A DNA stretch of 64,000 nt from Bacillus sp. REN3. GTDB taxonomy: Bacteria; Bacillota; Bacilli; Bacillales; Cytobacillaceae. The position numbers and the translations under genes are program-made. Below, one piece after another: positions 47,159-57,445 of the stretch. The stretch is from contig NZ_JAERSD010000016.1 in the NCBI RefSeq assembly GCF_017912555.1, positions 43,126-107,125 of the forward strand. The letters run 5' to 3'. Below the pieces are notes generated by a model. The model had not been told where the DNA came from. It saw only the letters and a list, made by a program, of their open reading frames with translations, and searched no databases. How positions within the stretch are numbered: the stretch's first letter is position 1; every line of letters starts with the position of its first letter.

Positions 47159-49423
47159 ATGGTAAAACGCAGCCGCATCGTGGCCTTCTTTTTGCTGATC
47201 TTGCTGATCGGAAGCGCCATGGGTGCAACGACCCAGAATATCCTGAACAATATCAAACTTGGTCTTGACCTGCAGGGGGGATTCGAGGTCCTGTATGAAG
47301 TCAGCCCCTTGAAGAAAGACCAGAAGATTGACAAAAAAACATTGAAAAGTACCGCCGAGGCACTCGAGCGAAGGGTTAATGTCCTTGGTGTCAGTGAACC
47401 GAACATCCAGATAGAAGGTGACAATCGGATCAGGGTACAGCTTGCCGGGGTAAAGGACCAGAACAAGGCCAGGGAAATCCTGTCCACTGAAGCGAACCTT
47501 ACCTTCCGTGATGTCAATGACCGCGTGATGATGGATGGCAGTGACCTTGCGGAAAATGGCGCGAAGCAGAGCTTCGACCAGAATAACAAGCCGAATGTAT
47601 CAATCACATTGAAGGATGGAGATAAATTCGGGGAAGTGACCAAGGAAATCCTGAGCATGGCCCCGGATAACCAGCTTGTCATCTGGCTGGATTTCGAGGA
47701 AGGGAAGGATTCCTACAAAGAGGAACGGATGAAGGAAGATCCGAAGTTTATTTCCAACCCGAATGTTGACCAGATTCTCAACCAGAAGAATGTCCAGATT
47801 ACGGGAAACTTCACGATTGAAGAAGCCCAGCAGCTTGCATCACTTTTGAATGCCGGGTCGCTTCCGGTCAAGTTGGACGAAGCTTATTCCACATCCGTAG
47901 GAGCCAAGTTCGGTGAACAGGCGCTCGATGAAACGATTTTTGCCGGGATTGTTGGCGTGTTGGCCGTATTCGCCTTCATGATTTTCTATTATCGCTTGCC
48001 TGGAATCATTGCAACGGTTACCCTATCGATTTATATTTATCTCATCCTGCTGATTTTTGATTGGATGAATGGGGTATTGACACTCCCTGGCATCGCAGCG
48101 CTCATCCTTGGTGTCGGCATGGCGGTCGATGCCAATATCATCACGTACGAGCGGATCAAAGAGGAGCTGAAGGTTGGAAGGAATATCAAGGCTGCTTTCG
48201 ACGCCGGCAGCAAAGGATCGCTATCGACCATCCTTGACGCGAACTTAACGACCATACTAGCGGCAATCGTACTATTTTTATATGGCACAAGCTCAGTGAA
48301 AGGCTTCGCGACCATGCTGATCATCAGTATCCTCGCCAGCTTCATCACTGCTGTCTTTGGCTCACGCTTTTTCCTTGGCTTATGGGTGAACAGCGGCCTG
48401 TTCAAGAACAAGCCAGGATGGTTCGGCGTTAAAAAGGAAGATGTCCACAATATTGCCGAAGGGCTTGATCCATTGGATCTTGCTACGAAGTTCGATCGTT
48501 TCGATTTCATTAAGCATCGGAACAAGTTTTTTGTTGCTTCAGGTATACTTATTGGAGCTGGACTGATCGTCCTCCTCATTTTCCGTCTGAATCTTGGCAT
48601 TGATTTCTCGAGCGGTACCAGGGTGGAAATCATGTCGGATAAGACGCTAAAAGCCGAGCAAATAAAAGAAGAACTTAAAGCAGTCAACTTGGACACCGAT
48701 GATATCGTCATCTCTGGGGAAAATGGCGAAATCGGCGTGGCTAGATTCAAGGGTGTTCTAAGCAAGAATGAGATTTCAGAACTCAAATCCCACTTCAAAG
48801 AGGAATTCGGTGCCGAACCGAACGTAGGTACCGTTTCACCAACAATCGGAAAAGAACTGGCAAAGAACGCGATGATTGCATTGCTGATTGCTTCGATCGG
48901 AATCATCATCTATGTCACGATCCGTTTTGAAATATACATGGCATTGGCAGCGATCATTTCGCTTCTGCATGACGCTTTTTTCATTATCGTTCTTTTCAGT
49001 ATTACGAGGCTTGAGGTGGACATCACCTTCATTGCGGCGATTTTGACGATTGTTGGTTATTCCATCAACGATACAATCGTTACCTTCGATAGGATGCGTG
49101 AAAACATGGCGAAGAAGCGCCGTCTGAAGACTTCTGCGGATATTGCTGACGTCGTGAATTCATCCCTTCGCCAAACGCTGGGACGTTCAGTGAATACCGT
49201 ACTAACAGTTATTATCACGGTAGCCGCACTTCTTGTTTTTGGCAGCGATTCGATTTGGAACTTTTCTTTCGCGCTGCTTGTCGGTTTGATTTCCGGAACT
49301 TATTCTTCCGTCTTCATCGCAGCACAGCTGTGGTATGTGTGGAAGAATAAGGAACTTAAGAAAAAGGGAACAATCAAGACATACAAAGAAAAGAAGGTTT
49401 ATTCGGACGAACCTCAAGTATAG
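47159..49423 (+). CDS. secDF: Protein-export membrane protein SecDF (fused)
   Basis: A 754-residue fusion of SecD and SecF with 12 membrane helices. The SecD part has GLDLQGGFEVLYEV near the N-terminus and large P1 head; the SecF part begins about residue 455 with DFIKHRNKFFVASG and has GIDFSSGTRVEI. RND-type SecDF uses the proton gradient to pull exported proteins. The fused form is usual in Bacillus. I prefer ATG 47159, 10 bases after AAGGAGGA; TTG 47150 lies too close to it. Confidence 0.97.
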   Translation: MVKRSRIVAFFLLILLIGSAMGATTQNILNNIKLGLDLQGGFEVLYEVSPLKKDQKIDKKTLKSTAEALERRVNVLGVSEPNIQIEGDNRIRVQLAGVKDQNKAREILSTEANLTFRDVNDRVMMDGSDLAENGAKQSFDQNNKPNVSITLKDGDKFGEVTKEILSMAPDNQLVIWLDFEEGKDSYKEERMKEDPKFISNPNVDQILNQKNVQITGNFTIEEAQQLASLLNAGSLPVKLDEAYSTSVGAKFGEQALDETIFAGIVGVLAVFAFMIFYYRLPGIIATVTLSIYIYLILLIFDWMNGVLTLPGIAALILGVGMAVDANIITYERIKEELKVGRNIKAAFDAGSKGSLSTILDANLTTILAAIVLFLYGTSSVKGFATMLIISILASFITAVFGSRFFLGLWVNSGLFKNKPGWFGVKKEDVHNIAEGLDPLDLATKFDRFDFIKHRNKFFVASGILIGAGLIVLLIFRLNLGIDFSSGTRVEIMSDKTLKAEQIKEELKAVNLDTDDIVISGENGEIGVARFKGVLSKNEISELKSHFKEEFGAEPNVGTVSPTIGKELAKNAMIALLIASIGIIIYVTIRFEIYMALAAIISLLHDAFFIIVLFSITRLEVDITFIAAILTIVGYSINDTIVTFDRMRENMAKKRRLKTSADIADVVNSSLRQTLGRSVNTVLTVIITVAALLVFGSDSIWNFSFALLVGLISGTYSSVFIAAQLWYVWKNKELKKKGTIKTYKEKKVYSDEPQV

Positions 49424-49435
49424 GTTTTTTTGCGG

Positions 49436-49466
49436 AATACCACGGTGGAATCCGTGGTATTTTTCT
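49436..49466 (+). terminator. Terminator after secDF
   Basis: Perfect 10-bp stem AATACCACGG / CCGTGGTATT with a 6-nt loop, followed by TTTCTTG. Confidence 0.9.
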
Positions 49467-49554
49467 TGATGCGGTTAAGAGATCCCCTCTTCAGGACAAA
49501 ATAAAAGATAAGCATTTCTTGAATACATGATACTGAAGCAGGAGGATATTGCGA

Positions 49555-50478
49555 TTGGAGAAGGATATACGATTTAAAAGAGCAGAATTTGCCGCCATGG
49601 TTGGCGTAGTCGGCAATATAGCCTTAGCAGCAATGAAGTGGGGAATAGGCATTTATGCCAACAGTAAGGCGCTGGTTGCGGACGCTGTGCACTCAGCATC
49701 CGATGTCGCGGGCTCACTCGCGGTCTATTTCGGGTTGAAAGCAGCGAAACAGCCGCCTGATAAGGATCACCCTTATGGACACGGTAAGGCCGAATCGATA
49801 GCGGCAATTATCGTTGGGGTACTGCTGTTGCTGGTTGGAATCGAGATAGGCAGATCCTCGATAAAAGCTTTTTTCGAACCAATCGAACCGCCGAAGACTA
49901 TCGCAATTCTTGCGGTAATCGTTTCAATCATTGTAAAAGAGGGAATGTTCAGATATAAATATCGGCTCGGAAAGAAGCTGAAAAGTGACGCATTGATTGT
50001 GAATGCCTTTGAGCACAGATCCGATGTCTATTCATCCATCGCCGCGCTTATCGGAATCAGCGCTGCCGTAGCCGGAGGTATGCTGGGCCTTGATTGGCTT
50101 GTCTATGCCGATCCTGTAACAGGGCTGCTCGTTGCCTTATTTGTCATAAAGATGGCCTGGAAGCTTGGCAGGGAATCGATCCACAATGCTATCGACCATG
50201 TCCTTCATGAAGATGAAACAGAAGAATTCAGGACGGTGGTACAGTCCATTCCAGAAGTCAAAAAGCTGGACGAGCTGCACGCAAGGGAGCATGGGCATTA
50301 TGTCATCATCGATCTGAAAATTTCGGTCGATCCCCATATTACTGTTGAAAAAGGACATTCAATCGGAAAGAACGTGAAAAAGAGGCTGTTGGAAATGAAA
50401 AATGTACAGAATGTTTTCGTCCATATCAATCCATACCATGAAGAAAGAAGGTACGAAGACAATTTGCAAATTGAGTAG
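49555..50478 (+). CDS. Cation diffusion facilitator family transporter
   Basis: A 307-residue metal/proton antiporter. Six hydrophobic segments, with the metal-site residues in DAVHSASD (about 44-51) and HRSDVYSS (about 159-166) and the HPYGHGKAES loop (about 73-82). The C-terminal cytoplasmic domain (about 215-300) has the ferredoxin-like fold (HAREHGHYVIIDLKISVDP). Likely exports Zn, Mn or Fe. I chose TTG 49555, 8 bases after GGAGGA, over TTG 49549. Confidence 0.93.
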   Translation: MEKDIRFKRAEFAAMVGVVGNIALAAMKWGIGIYANSKALVADAVHSASDVAGSLAVYFGLKAAKQPPDKDHPYGHGKAESIAAIIVGVLLLLVGIEIGRSSIKAFFEPIEPPKTIAILAVIVSIIVKEGMFRYKYRLGKKLKSDALIVNAFEHRSDVYSSIAALIGISAAVAGGMLGLDWLVYADPVTGLLVALFVIKMAWKLGRESIHNAIDHVLHEDETEEFRTVVQSIPEVKKLDELHAREHGHYVIIDLKISVDPHITVEKGHSIGKNVKKRLLEMKNVQNVFVHINPYHEERRYEDNLQIE

Positions 50479-50496
50479 TAGAAGGAGTGGGGAAAC

Positions 50497-50808
50497 ATGA
50501 AATTTCAGTGGGCACTGCTACTGGGCATTGCATTTGCACTCATTGTCTCTGTTTTTGCCGTGATAAATGTAGAGCCAGTGGCGGTCAACTATCTTTTTGG
50601 CGAAGCAGAATGGCCGCTCATATTGGTGATTCTTGGATCTGTCCTGATGGGCGGCATCATTGTCGGTTCTGTTGGGCTGTTCAGGATGTACATGCTCAAG
50701 CGAGAGGTCCGGGCATTGAAAAAGCAGAACAGGGCTTTAGAAGAAAAGCTCGCTGGCGAGGAGGAAGCGAGGGAAGGGCCGCCCCCTCAAATTGAAGATA
50801 TTCATTGA
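50497..50808 (+). CDS. LapA-family membrane protein (YrvD-like)
   Basis: A 103-residue protein with two membrane helices (about 3-22 and 40-62), the DUF1049/LapA layout, and a charged coiled coil at the C-terminus (KREVRALKKQNRALEEKL). yrvD lies before recJ in B. subtilis. Function unclear; LapA in other bacteria affects lipopolysaccharide or cell-envelope assembly. ATG 50497 after AAGGAGTGGGG. Confidence 0.88.
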   Translation: MKFQWALLLGIAFALIVSVFAVINVEPVAVNYLFGEAEWPLILVILGSVLMGGIIVGSVGLFRMYMLKREVRALKKQNRALEEKLAGEEEAREGPPPQIEDIH

Positions 50809-51281
50809 TCAGGAGCAGCATATTGCATGCTGCTTCTTGCTGTAGGGGAGTGTTGCCAGCCTCCAATATGTGAGGGGAGCCAACTCCAAATTGGAGCATT
50901 GTTTGATTGTTTTTTTTGAATGGTTACTTCTCTTTTGGAACCTCATCTCAATTACCGGGAAAAATCGGCATGCCAGAAATTTATCTTTGTTATTTTGAGG
51001 AAAGCAATCCTTACGGTGAAATTCAATCAAAAAAAACGGTGTGAGGGGAACCAATTTGAAAGCATAAAATTTTTGAGAGTGATAAAATAAACTTTGGGAC
51101 AACCAATATGGCGAATTGCAAGCTTAAAAAATGGGAAAATACCATCTCTCTTAGGAACCCATTGCACCAATCGTCCCTCTCTGCATTTCCTGGAGACGGC
51201 AGTTTCAAAGAATTACACCGAATTCGTTGATTGAAACGGAAACTGGGCTTTTGTATAATAGAAAGGCTGAGAGGTGAACGT
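50809..51281. other. lapA-recJ spacer with hairpin, palindrome and direct repeat
   Basis: AGCAGCAT/ATGCTGCT (about 50814-50835) forms a likely but weak terminator after the lapA-like gene. TGTGAGGGGAGCCAA (50869-50883) recurs with one change as TGTGAGGGGAACCAA (51040-51054). A palindrome CTCCAAATTGGAG lies at about 50885-50897. No coding frame is credible. The stretch ends with the recJ promoter. Confidence 0.45.
51231..51259 (+). promoter_or_regulatory. SigA promoter of recJ
   Basis: TTGAAA at 51231-51236, a 17-bp spacer and TATAAT at 51254-51259. Transcription would begin near 51266, giving a 16-nt leader that holds the GAGAGGTGAACG ribosome site. Confidence 0.85.
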
Positions 51282-53648
51282 ATGTTAAAACCAAAAACAA
51301 GGTGGATTGTTAAACAATCGGACCAGTCGAAAACAGAGTCGCTTGTAAGGGAACTCAATATCAGTCGTTTGACAGCTTCTCTTCTCGTCAATCGCGGATT
51401 GGATACCGTGGAAGATGCCCGGTATTTTTTATTTGCCCGGAAAAATGAATTCCATGATCCTTTTTTGCTGAAGGATATGGATAAGGCAGTAAACCGCATC
51501 AAGCGCGCTGTGGAAACACAAGAACCTGTGCTGGTGTTTGGAGACTATGATGCAGACGGTGTCAGCAGCACGACTGTCATGATGAAAGCCCTTCAGGAAT
51601 TGGGGGCGAATGCAACTTATTACATACCAAATCGCTTCACAGAAGGTTACGGTCCTAACGAAACGGCCTTCAAAAAAGCAGCTGAACAGAGAATCAGGCT
51701 GATCATTACTGTCGATACGGGTATTTCTGCACTGCATGAAGCGGATGTTGCGAAAGAACTTGGCATCGACCTGATCATTACGGATCACCATGAACCAGGC
51801 CCTGTGCTGCCGGATGCTTTTGCCATCATTCATCCGAAGCTGCCTGGAAGCGTTTATCCTTTTAAGGACCTGGCTGGTGTGGGAGTGGCTTTCAAGGTTG
51901 CCCATGCCCTGCTTGGAAAGCTTCCCGAGCATTTGCTCGAATTCGCCGCGATTGGCACAATCGCCGACCTTGTGCCCTTGCTTGATGAAAACCGCCTGAT
52001 TGCCCTCAATGGCATCGAGCAGCTGAAAACAAGCAGCACTCCAGGACTGCATGCTTTATTGAGGGTAACCAAAACAAAACGTTCGGCAATAGATGAAGAA
52101 ACGATTGGGTTCCTGATCGGACCGCGGGTGAATGCAGCAGGTCGCCTTGGCAGTGCGGATCCCGCCGTCAAGTTGATGATGTCTTCTGATCCGGAGGAAG
52201 CGATGATGCTTGCGGAGGAAATCGATTCTTTGAACAAGGAACGGCAGGCGCTTGTCGCCGAGATTGCTGAAGAAGCCATCCAGGAGGTCGATAGCCGCTA
52301 TCCAGTTGATGAAAATCCGGTTCTGGTTGTCGGCAGGGAAGGCTGGAATCCTGGGGTGATCGGAATTGTCGCCTCTAAGCTTGTGGAAAAATATTATCGT
52401 CCGGCCATTGTGCTGAGTTTTGACGAAGAAAAAGGCGTAGCAAAAGGTTCGGCAAGGAGTATAGCCGGATTCGACTTATTCAGGAACCTGTCGGCATGCC
52501 GGGACATCCTTCCTCATTTTGGTGGGCACCCTATGGCCGCAGGGATGACACTGAAACTTGAGGATGTCGACGGGCTCAGGGACAGGCTGAATGCCCTCGC
52601 AAGGGAACAATTGACAGATGAAGATTTGATCCCGGTCTCGTACATTGATGCGGAAGTTGATGTAAAGGAAATCAATATCGAGTCTATTAAGGAACTTGGT
52701 CTCCTTTCCCCCTATGGCATCAGCAATCCGAAACCTAAGGTACTGATCGATGATGCAAGCATAGCGGCATTGAGGAAGATCGGGTCAGACAAATCACATT
52801 TAAAGCTGTCTCTTGAGGAAGATGGTGCTGCCATTGACGGGATTGGCTTCGGGTTCGGATATTTGCAGGACCACATTTCGCCGAGTTCGAAGCTGTCTGT
52901 CATTGGCGAACTGGCAATCAACGAATGGAATAACATCAGGAAGCCGCAAATCTTCCTGAAAGACGCAGCGGTGAAATCGTGGCAACTTTTTGACTTCAGG
53001 GGATTGAAGAAAATCGAAAAGATGCCGGGAATGATTCCGGCTGAAAATCGGAAATGGATTCTTTTCAACCATGGATTGAAAGATAAATTTTCTTCTATTG
53101 TGGATGATTCATTGGAAGTGGCAGCAACAAAGGAGGAAGCAGAGAAAATCGGGGTTGATTCCAGTTTCATTGTCCTTCTTGATCTTCCGCCAACCAAAGA
53201 AATCCTGCATGCTTTATTTGCCGGTAAATCTCCTTGCAGGGTCTATGTCCATTTTTACAAGGAGAACAGCGACTTCTTCACGACGATGCCCACGCGAGAG
53301 CATTTCAAATGGTTCTATGCGTTCCTTGCCCAAAAAGGCCCATTTGATTTAAAAAAATACGGGGACGAGCTAGCAAGGTATCGAGGGTGGACAAAAGAAA
53401 CTGTCGATTTCATGTCACAGGTGTTTTTTGAACTGAATTTTGTTAAAATAAACAATGGATTTATTTCACTCGAACGAAATGTACCGAAAAGGGATTTATC
53501 CGAATCGAAAACATACCAGCACAAAGTGCAAGCATTCACTCTTGAAAATGAGTTGCTCTATTCGTCATATGAGCAATTGAAGGGCTGGTTCGACCAGGTG
53601 ATTCAAGGGTCGGTGAGAAATGAGGAGGCAATTATAGAATGGATTTGA
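51282..53648 (+). CDS. recJ: Single-stranded-DNA-specific exonuclease RecJ
   Basis: A 788-residue 5'-3' exonuclease. The DHH-family motifs are [14 protein letters not shown] (about 87-100) and [12 protein letters not shown] (DHH), followed by [15 protein letters not shown] and DHHA1 segments ([12 protein letters not shown]). The C-terminal extension (about 580-788) is the one found in Bacillus RecJ. ATG 51282 follows GAGAGGTGAACG. The last 10 bases overlap apt. Confidence 0.96.
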   Translation: MLKPKTRWIVKQSDQSKTESLVRELNISRLTASLLVNRGLDTVEDARYFLFARKNEFHDPFLLKDMDKAVNRIKRAVETQEPVLVFGDYDADGVSSTTVMMKALQELGANATYYIPNRFTEGYGPNETAFKKAAEQRIRLIITVDTGISALHEADVAKELGIDLIITDHHEPGPVLPDAFAIIHPKLPGSVYPFKDLAGVGVAFKVAHALLGKLPEHLLEFAAIGTIADLVPLLDENRLIALNGIEQLKTSSTPGLHALLRVTKTKRSAIDEETIGFLIGPRVNAAGRLGSADPAVKLMMSSDPEEAMMLAEEIDSLNKERQALVAEIAEEAIQEVDSRYPVDENPVLVVGREGWNPGVIGIVASKLVEKYYRPAIVLSFDEEKGVAKGSARSIAGFDLFRNLSACRDILPHFGGHPMAAGMTLKLEDVDGLRDRLNALAREQLTDEDLIPVSYIDAEVDVKEINIESIKELGLLSPYGISNPKPKVLIDDASIAALRKIGSDKSHLKLSLEEDGAAIDGIGFGFGYLQDHISPSSKLSVIGELAINEWNNIRKPQIFLKDAAVKSWQLFDFRGLKKIEKMPGMIPAENRKWILFNHGLKDKFSSIVDDSLEVAATKEEAEKIGVDSSFIVLLDLPPTKEILHALFAGKSPCRVYVHFYKENSDFFTTMPTREHFKWFYAFLAQKGPFDLKKYGDELARYRGWTKETVDFMSQVFFELNFVKINNGFISLERNVPKRDLSESKTYQHKVQAFTLENELLYSSYEQLKGWFDQVIQGSVRNEEAIIEWI

Positions 53649-54151
53649 AACAATATATCACCATCGTTCCCGATTGGCCAAAGCCGGGAATTAAGTTTAA
53701 AGATATCACCACTTTAATGGACAATGGCGATGCATATAGATATGCGACGGACCAAATCGTCGCTTATGCACGTGAAAAAGAAATCGAGATTGTAGTCGGA
53801 CCCGAAGCACGCGGCTTCATCATCGGCTGCCCGGTGGCTTATTCCCTCGGAGTAGGGTTCGCTCCTGTCAGGAAAGAAGGCAAGCTGCCCCGCGAGACAA
53901 TCAAGGTGAACTACGGCCTTGAATACGGCAAGGATGTCCTGACAATCCATAAGGATGCCATCAAACCAGGGCAGAGAGTATTGATTACGGATGACTTGCT
54001 CGCTACAGGGGGAACAATCGAAGCTACGATCAAGCTGGTAGAAGAGCTTGGAGGCGTTGTCGCAGGAATTGCTTTCCTGATCGAATTGACATATTTGGAT
54101 GGACGCGAAAAGCTTGAAGGTTATGACCTTCTGACTTTGATGCAATATTAA
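53639..54151 (+). CDS. apt: Adenine phosphoribosyltransferase
   Basis: A 170-residue type I phosphoribosyltransferase making AMP from adenine and PRPP. The PRPP motif [13 protein letters not shown] lies at about 121-133; the N-terminal [20 protein letters not shown] is typical. ATG 53639 follows GAGGAGGC and lies within the end of recJ. Ends with a terminator. Confidence 0.98.
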   Translation: MDLKQYITIVPDWPKPGIKFKDITTLMDNGDAYRYATDQIVAYAREKEIEIVVGPEARGFIIGCPVAYSLGVGFAPVRKEGKLPRETIKVNYGLEYGKDVLTIHKDAIKPGQRVLITDDLLATGGTIEATIKLVEELGGVVAGIAFLIELTYLDGREKLEGYDLLTLMQY

Positions 54152-54158
54152 AATAGCA

Positions 54159-54186
54159 GGGCGCTTCATTAAGAAGTGCCCTTTTA
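54159..54186 (+). terminator. Terminator after apt
   Basis: GGGCGCTTC pairs with GAAGTGCCC (one G-T pair) around a 5-nt loop, followed by TTTTA. Confidence 0.82.
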
Positions 54187-54730
54187 CATTGGAAATGCTA
54201 TGGGAATTTTGGACCAGCCGCAATACAGCTGCATTCATATGACAGGGTGTCCTATCCTGAAGGTAAGGAATCACGGTCCACAATCCAGGTCATTCGGCAT
54301 AGCCTATATAAGCGGAAATCACCTTACATTCAGATATGGCTAATTACTTCATCTACTGCAGCCGTTTTTACGCTGGGGAACAGCGAGCGAGGGCCTCTGT
54401 CAGCGGATGCCTTGCGGACAAAGAACCAGCATTCCCTTCTTAAACATTAGCGAAGGAAATGCTCATGTACTGACGTGTGGCTCACGACTTCAGGACTAGT
54501 AAACATTGGGCTTTAAGACAGCCTTCAAAAATATTTTTCGACATTTTTCTTATTTTTGCTGTTTAAATATATTCCTATCCCTTTACATCTTTGCATTTTT
54601 CTTTGATAATAGTAACAATACTTTATAAGAATAATTCTAGTACTTATAGAGGAATGATGTATCTATCATTCATTTTTCGATAAATCCCGCAGGAAAATGC
54701 GGATTCTTATAATATAAATAAGGTGATCCT
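54187..54730 (+). other. Long upstream region of relA
   Basis: About 540 bp without a credible gene. Near its end are TTGATA (54603-54608) and TATAAG (54624-54629) with a short 15-bp spacer, and then a hairpin ATCCCGCA / TGCGGAT (about 54684-54704) followed by TTCTTATAATATAAATAAGG, which ends in the relA ribosome site AAGGTGATCC. It probably holds the relA promoter; I cannot fix its position. Confidence 0.4.
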
Positions 54731-56923
54731 ATGGCGAATGATCAGGTAATGACAGCAGAACAGGTCATTGACTGTACAAAAGCATATTTAAATGATGAGA
54801 ATGTGGAATTGGTAAGGAAGGCATATGAATTCGCCAGACAGGCTCATCATGATCAATTCAGGAAATCCGGGGAACCGTACATCATCCATCCAATCCAGGT
54901 GGCAGCCATCCTTGCGGACCTCGAGATGGATCCAGCGACTGTTGCAGCAGGCTTTCTTCACGATGTCGTGGAAGATACAGATGTGACGCTTGATGATATA
55001 AGGGAAACATTCAATGATGAAGTAGCCATGCTTGTCGACGGGGTAACGAAGCTTGGGAAAATCAAATACAAATCCCATGAGGAACAGCAGGCGGAAAACC
55101 ATCGGAAGATGTTCGTGGCGATGGCCCAGGATATCCGGGTGATTCTCATCAAGCTTGCTGACCGACTCCATAATATGAGGACATTGAAGCACCTGCCGCT
55201 TGAAAAACAACGGAGGATTTCGAATGAGACGCTTGAGATATTCGCTCCGCTTGCCCATAGGCTCGGTATCTCGAAGATCAAATGGGAGCTCGAGGATACA
55301 GCGTTAAGGTATTTAAACCCGCAGCAATACTACAGGATTGTGAATTTGATGAAAAGGAAGCGCGCTGAACGGGAGCAATATCTGGATGAAGTCATCGAAG
55401 AGGTTCGGGAACGGCTCAAAGAAGTTTCAATCAAGGCTGAAATATCCGGCAGGCCTAAGCATATCTATAGCATCTATCGAAAAATGGTCCTTCAAAACAA
55501 GCAATTCAACGAAATCTATGACTTGCTTGCCGTAAGGATCGTCGTCAAAAGCATTAAGGATTGCTATGCGATCCTTGGCATCATCCACACATGCTGGAAG
55601 CCAATGCCTGGCAGGTTCAAGGATTATATCGCCATGCCAAAACCAAATATGTACCAGTCGCTCCATACTACAGTGATCGGCCCAAAAGGAGATCCGCTGG
55701 AAGTCCAAATCAGGACAGAGGAAATGCACCGGATCGCTGAGTTCGGGGTTGCTGCTCACTGGGCTTACAAGGAAGGAAAATCAGCTGAGGGATCCAATTT
55801 TGAGACGAAGCTGTCCTGGTTCCGGGAAATCCTTGAGTTCCAAAATAATACAGCTAACGCTGAAGAATTCATGGAATCGCTCAAGATTGACTTGTTTTCT
55901 GACATGGTATTCGTGTTCACGCCAAAGGGAGATGTCATTGAATTGCCGTCCGGATCAGTCCCGATCGACTTTGCCTACCGTATCCACTCGGAGATCGGCA
56001 ACAAGACGATTGGCGCGAAGGTGAACGGGAAGATGGTCACGCTTGATTATCAATTGAAGACCGGAGACATCGTCGAAATCCTGACATCCAAGCACTCCTA
56101 TGGACCAAGCAAGGATTGGCTGAAACTTGCCCAGACGTCCCAGGCGAAAAACAAAATCCGCCAATTTTTCAAAAAGCAGCAAAAGGATGAAAACGTTGAA
56201 AAAGGCCGGGAACTGCTTGAGAAAGAAATCAGGAATATGGATTTTGATGTCAAAGAAATCCTTACTGGTGAGAACCTGAAGAAGGTAGCCGAGAAATTCA
56301 ACTTTTCCAATGAGGAAGATTTATTCGCCTCGATCGGCTATAACGGCATAACAGCACTCCAGGTGGCGAACAGGCTGACAGAAAAGCTGCGGAAACAGCG
56401 TGACTTGGAGCAGGAGAAGGATATCGCAAACGCTGTTTCAGAAATGAAGGCCTTTGCCCCTGCAAAAAGACGGGAATCAGGCGTCAGGGTTGCGGGAATC
56501 GACAATCTGCTGATCCGTTTGTCGCGCTGCTGCAATCCAATCCCTGGAGACGATATCGTGGGATTCATTACAAAAGGAAGAGGCGTTTCTGTCCATCGGT
56601 CCGATTGTGTGAACATCCATTCAGAGGATGCACAGGCCCGGCTGATCCCCGTTGAGTGGGAAACAGGATTGAATGACCGGAAGGAATACAATGTCGATAT
56701 TGAAATCAGCGGATATGACCGAAGAGGGCTCCTGAACGAAGTGCTGCAGGCAGTGAATGAAACAAAGACAAATATTACCGCAGTGTCCGGCAAATCGGAC
56801 CGCAACAAGGTCGCAACGATCAATATGTCAATCGCGATCCATAATGTCAGCCATTTGCAGAAGGTCGTTGACCGGATCAAACAGATTCCTGACATCTACG
56901 CAGTCAGAAGGATGATGAGTTAA
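54731..56923 (+). CDS. relA: Bifunctional (p)ppGpp synthetase/hydrolase Rel
   Basis: A 730-residue long RSH protein. HD hydrolase domain with HDVVEDT (about 77-83), synthetase domain (about 200-390, with [12 protein letters not shown] and [17 protein letters not shown] core), TGS domain ([14 protein letters not shown], about 393-455), zinc-finger [11 protein letters not shown] (about 598-608) and C-terminal ACT (about 655-728). It is both RelA and SpoT in Firmicutes and drives the stringent response. ATG 54731. Confidence 0.98.
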   Translation: MANDQVMTAEQVIDCTKAYLNDENVELVRKAYEFARQAHHDQFRKSGEPYIIHPIQVAAILADLEMDPATVAAGFLHDVVEDTDVTLDDIRETFNDEVAMLVDGVTKLGKIKYKSHEEQQAENHRKMFVAMAQDIRVILIKLADRLHNMRTLKHLPLEKQRRISNETLEIFAPLAHRLGISKIKWELEDTALRYLNPQQYYRIVNLMKRKRAEREQYLDEVIEEVRERLKEVSIKAEISGRPKHIYSIYRKMVLQNKQFNEIYDLLAVRIVVKSIKDCYAILGIIHTCWKPMPGRFKDYIAMPKPNMYQSLHTTVIGPKGDPLEVQIRTEEMHRIAEFGVAAHWAYKEGKSAEGSNFETKLSWFREILEFQNNTANAEEFMESLKIDLFSDMVFVFTPKGDVIELPSGSVPIDFAYRIHSEIGNKTIGAKVNGKMVTLDYQLKTGDIVEILTSKHSYGPSKDWLKLAQTSQAKNKIRQFFKKQQKDENVEKGRELLEKEIRNMDFDVKEILTGENLKKVAEKFNFSNEEDLFASIGYNGITALQVANRLTEKLRKQRDLEQEKDIANAVSEMKAFAPAKRRESGVRVAGIDNLLIRLSRCCNPIPGDDIVGFITKGRGVSVHRSDCVNIHSEDAQARLIPVEWETGLNDRKEYNVDIEISGYDRRGLLNEVLQAVNETKTNITAVSGKSDRNKVATINMSIAIHNVSHLQKVVDRIKQIPDIYAVRRMMS

Positions 56924-56935
56924 GGAGATTTGAGA

Positions 56936-57373
56936 ATGCGATTAGTTGTACAGCGAAGCAAAGAGGCAAACGTAACGGTGGATGGGAAGATTACCGGCTC
57001 GATTACAAAAGGGTTTGTAGTTCTTGTCGGCGTCACTCATGAAGACCGTGAAGAGGATGCTGCCTTTCTCGCAGGGAAGGTCGCGAACCTCAGAGTCTTC
57101 GAAGACGATGCAGGGAAGATGAATTTATCCCTGATGGACGTGGGCGGAGAAGTCCTTTCAGTATCCCAATTTACCCTGTATGGCGATTGCAGGAAAGGCC
57201 GGAGGCCGAATTTCATGGAAGCGGCAAAGCCTGGCCATGCGAGCGCCATTTACGATGCCTTCAACCGATTTCTTGAAGAAAAAGGTGTGAAGGTGGAAAC
57301 CGGGGTATTCGGAGCAATGATGGATGTCCAGCTCACAAATGACGGGCCGGTGACTTTGATCATCGAAAGTTGA
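56936..57373 (+). CDS. dtd: D-aminoacyl-tRNA deacylase
   Basis: A 145-residue homodimeric enzyme that removes D-amino acids from tRNA. Active-site motifs [19 protein letters not shown] and [11 protein letters not shown] (the cis Gly-Pro motif) are intact. ATG 56936, six bases after AAGGAGAT; an in-frame TTG at 56930 is too close. Follows relA by 12 bp and is co-transcribed. Confidence 0.97.
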   Translation: MRLVVQRSKEANVTVDGKITGSITKGFVVLVGVTHEDREEDAAFLAGKVANLRVFEDDAGKMNLSLMDVGGEVLSVSQFTLYGDCRKGRRPNFMEAAKPGHASAIYDAFNRFLEEKGVKVETGVFGAMMDVQLTNDGPVTLIIES

Positions 57374-57380
57374 TAATAAA

Positions 57381-57421
57381 AAAAGAAGGCATTCCAGATA
57401 TTCAGGGAATGCCTTCTTTTA
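57381..57421. terminator. Bidirectional terminator between dtd and the amidase gene
   Basis: AAAAGAAGGCATTCC / GGGAATGCCTTCTTTT forms a stem of about 14 bp with a 9-nt loop; both arms end in A or T runs. Confidence 0.92.
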
Positions 57422-57445
57422 TTGCAAGCGATCCATAAAACCGCC

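Noticed and set aside
48037..48909. 290-codon minus-strand frame opposite secDF
   Set aside because: Shadow of the membrane-helix codons of SecDF; no start signals.
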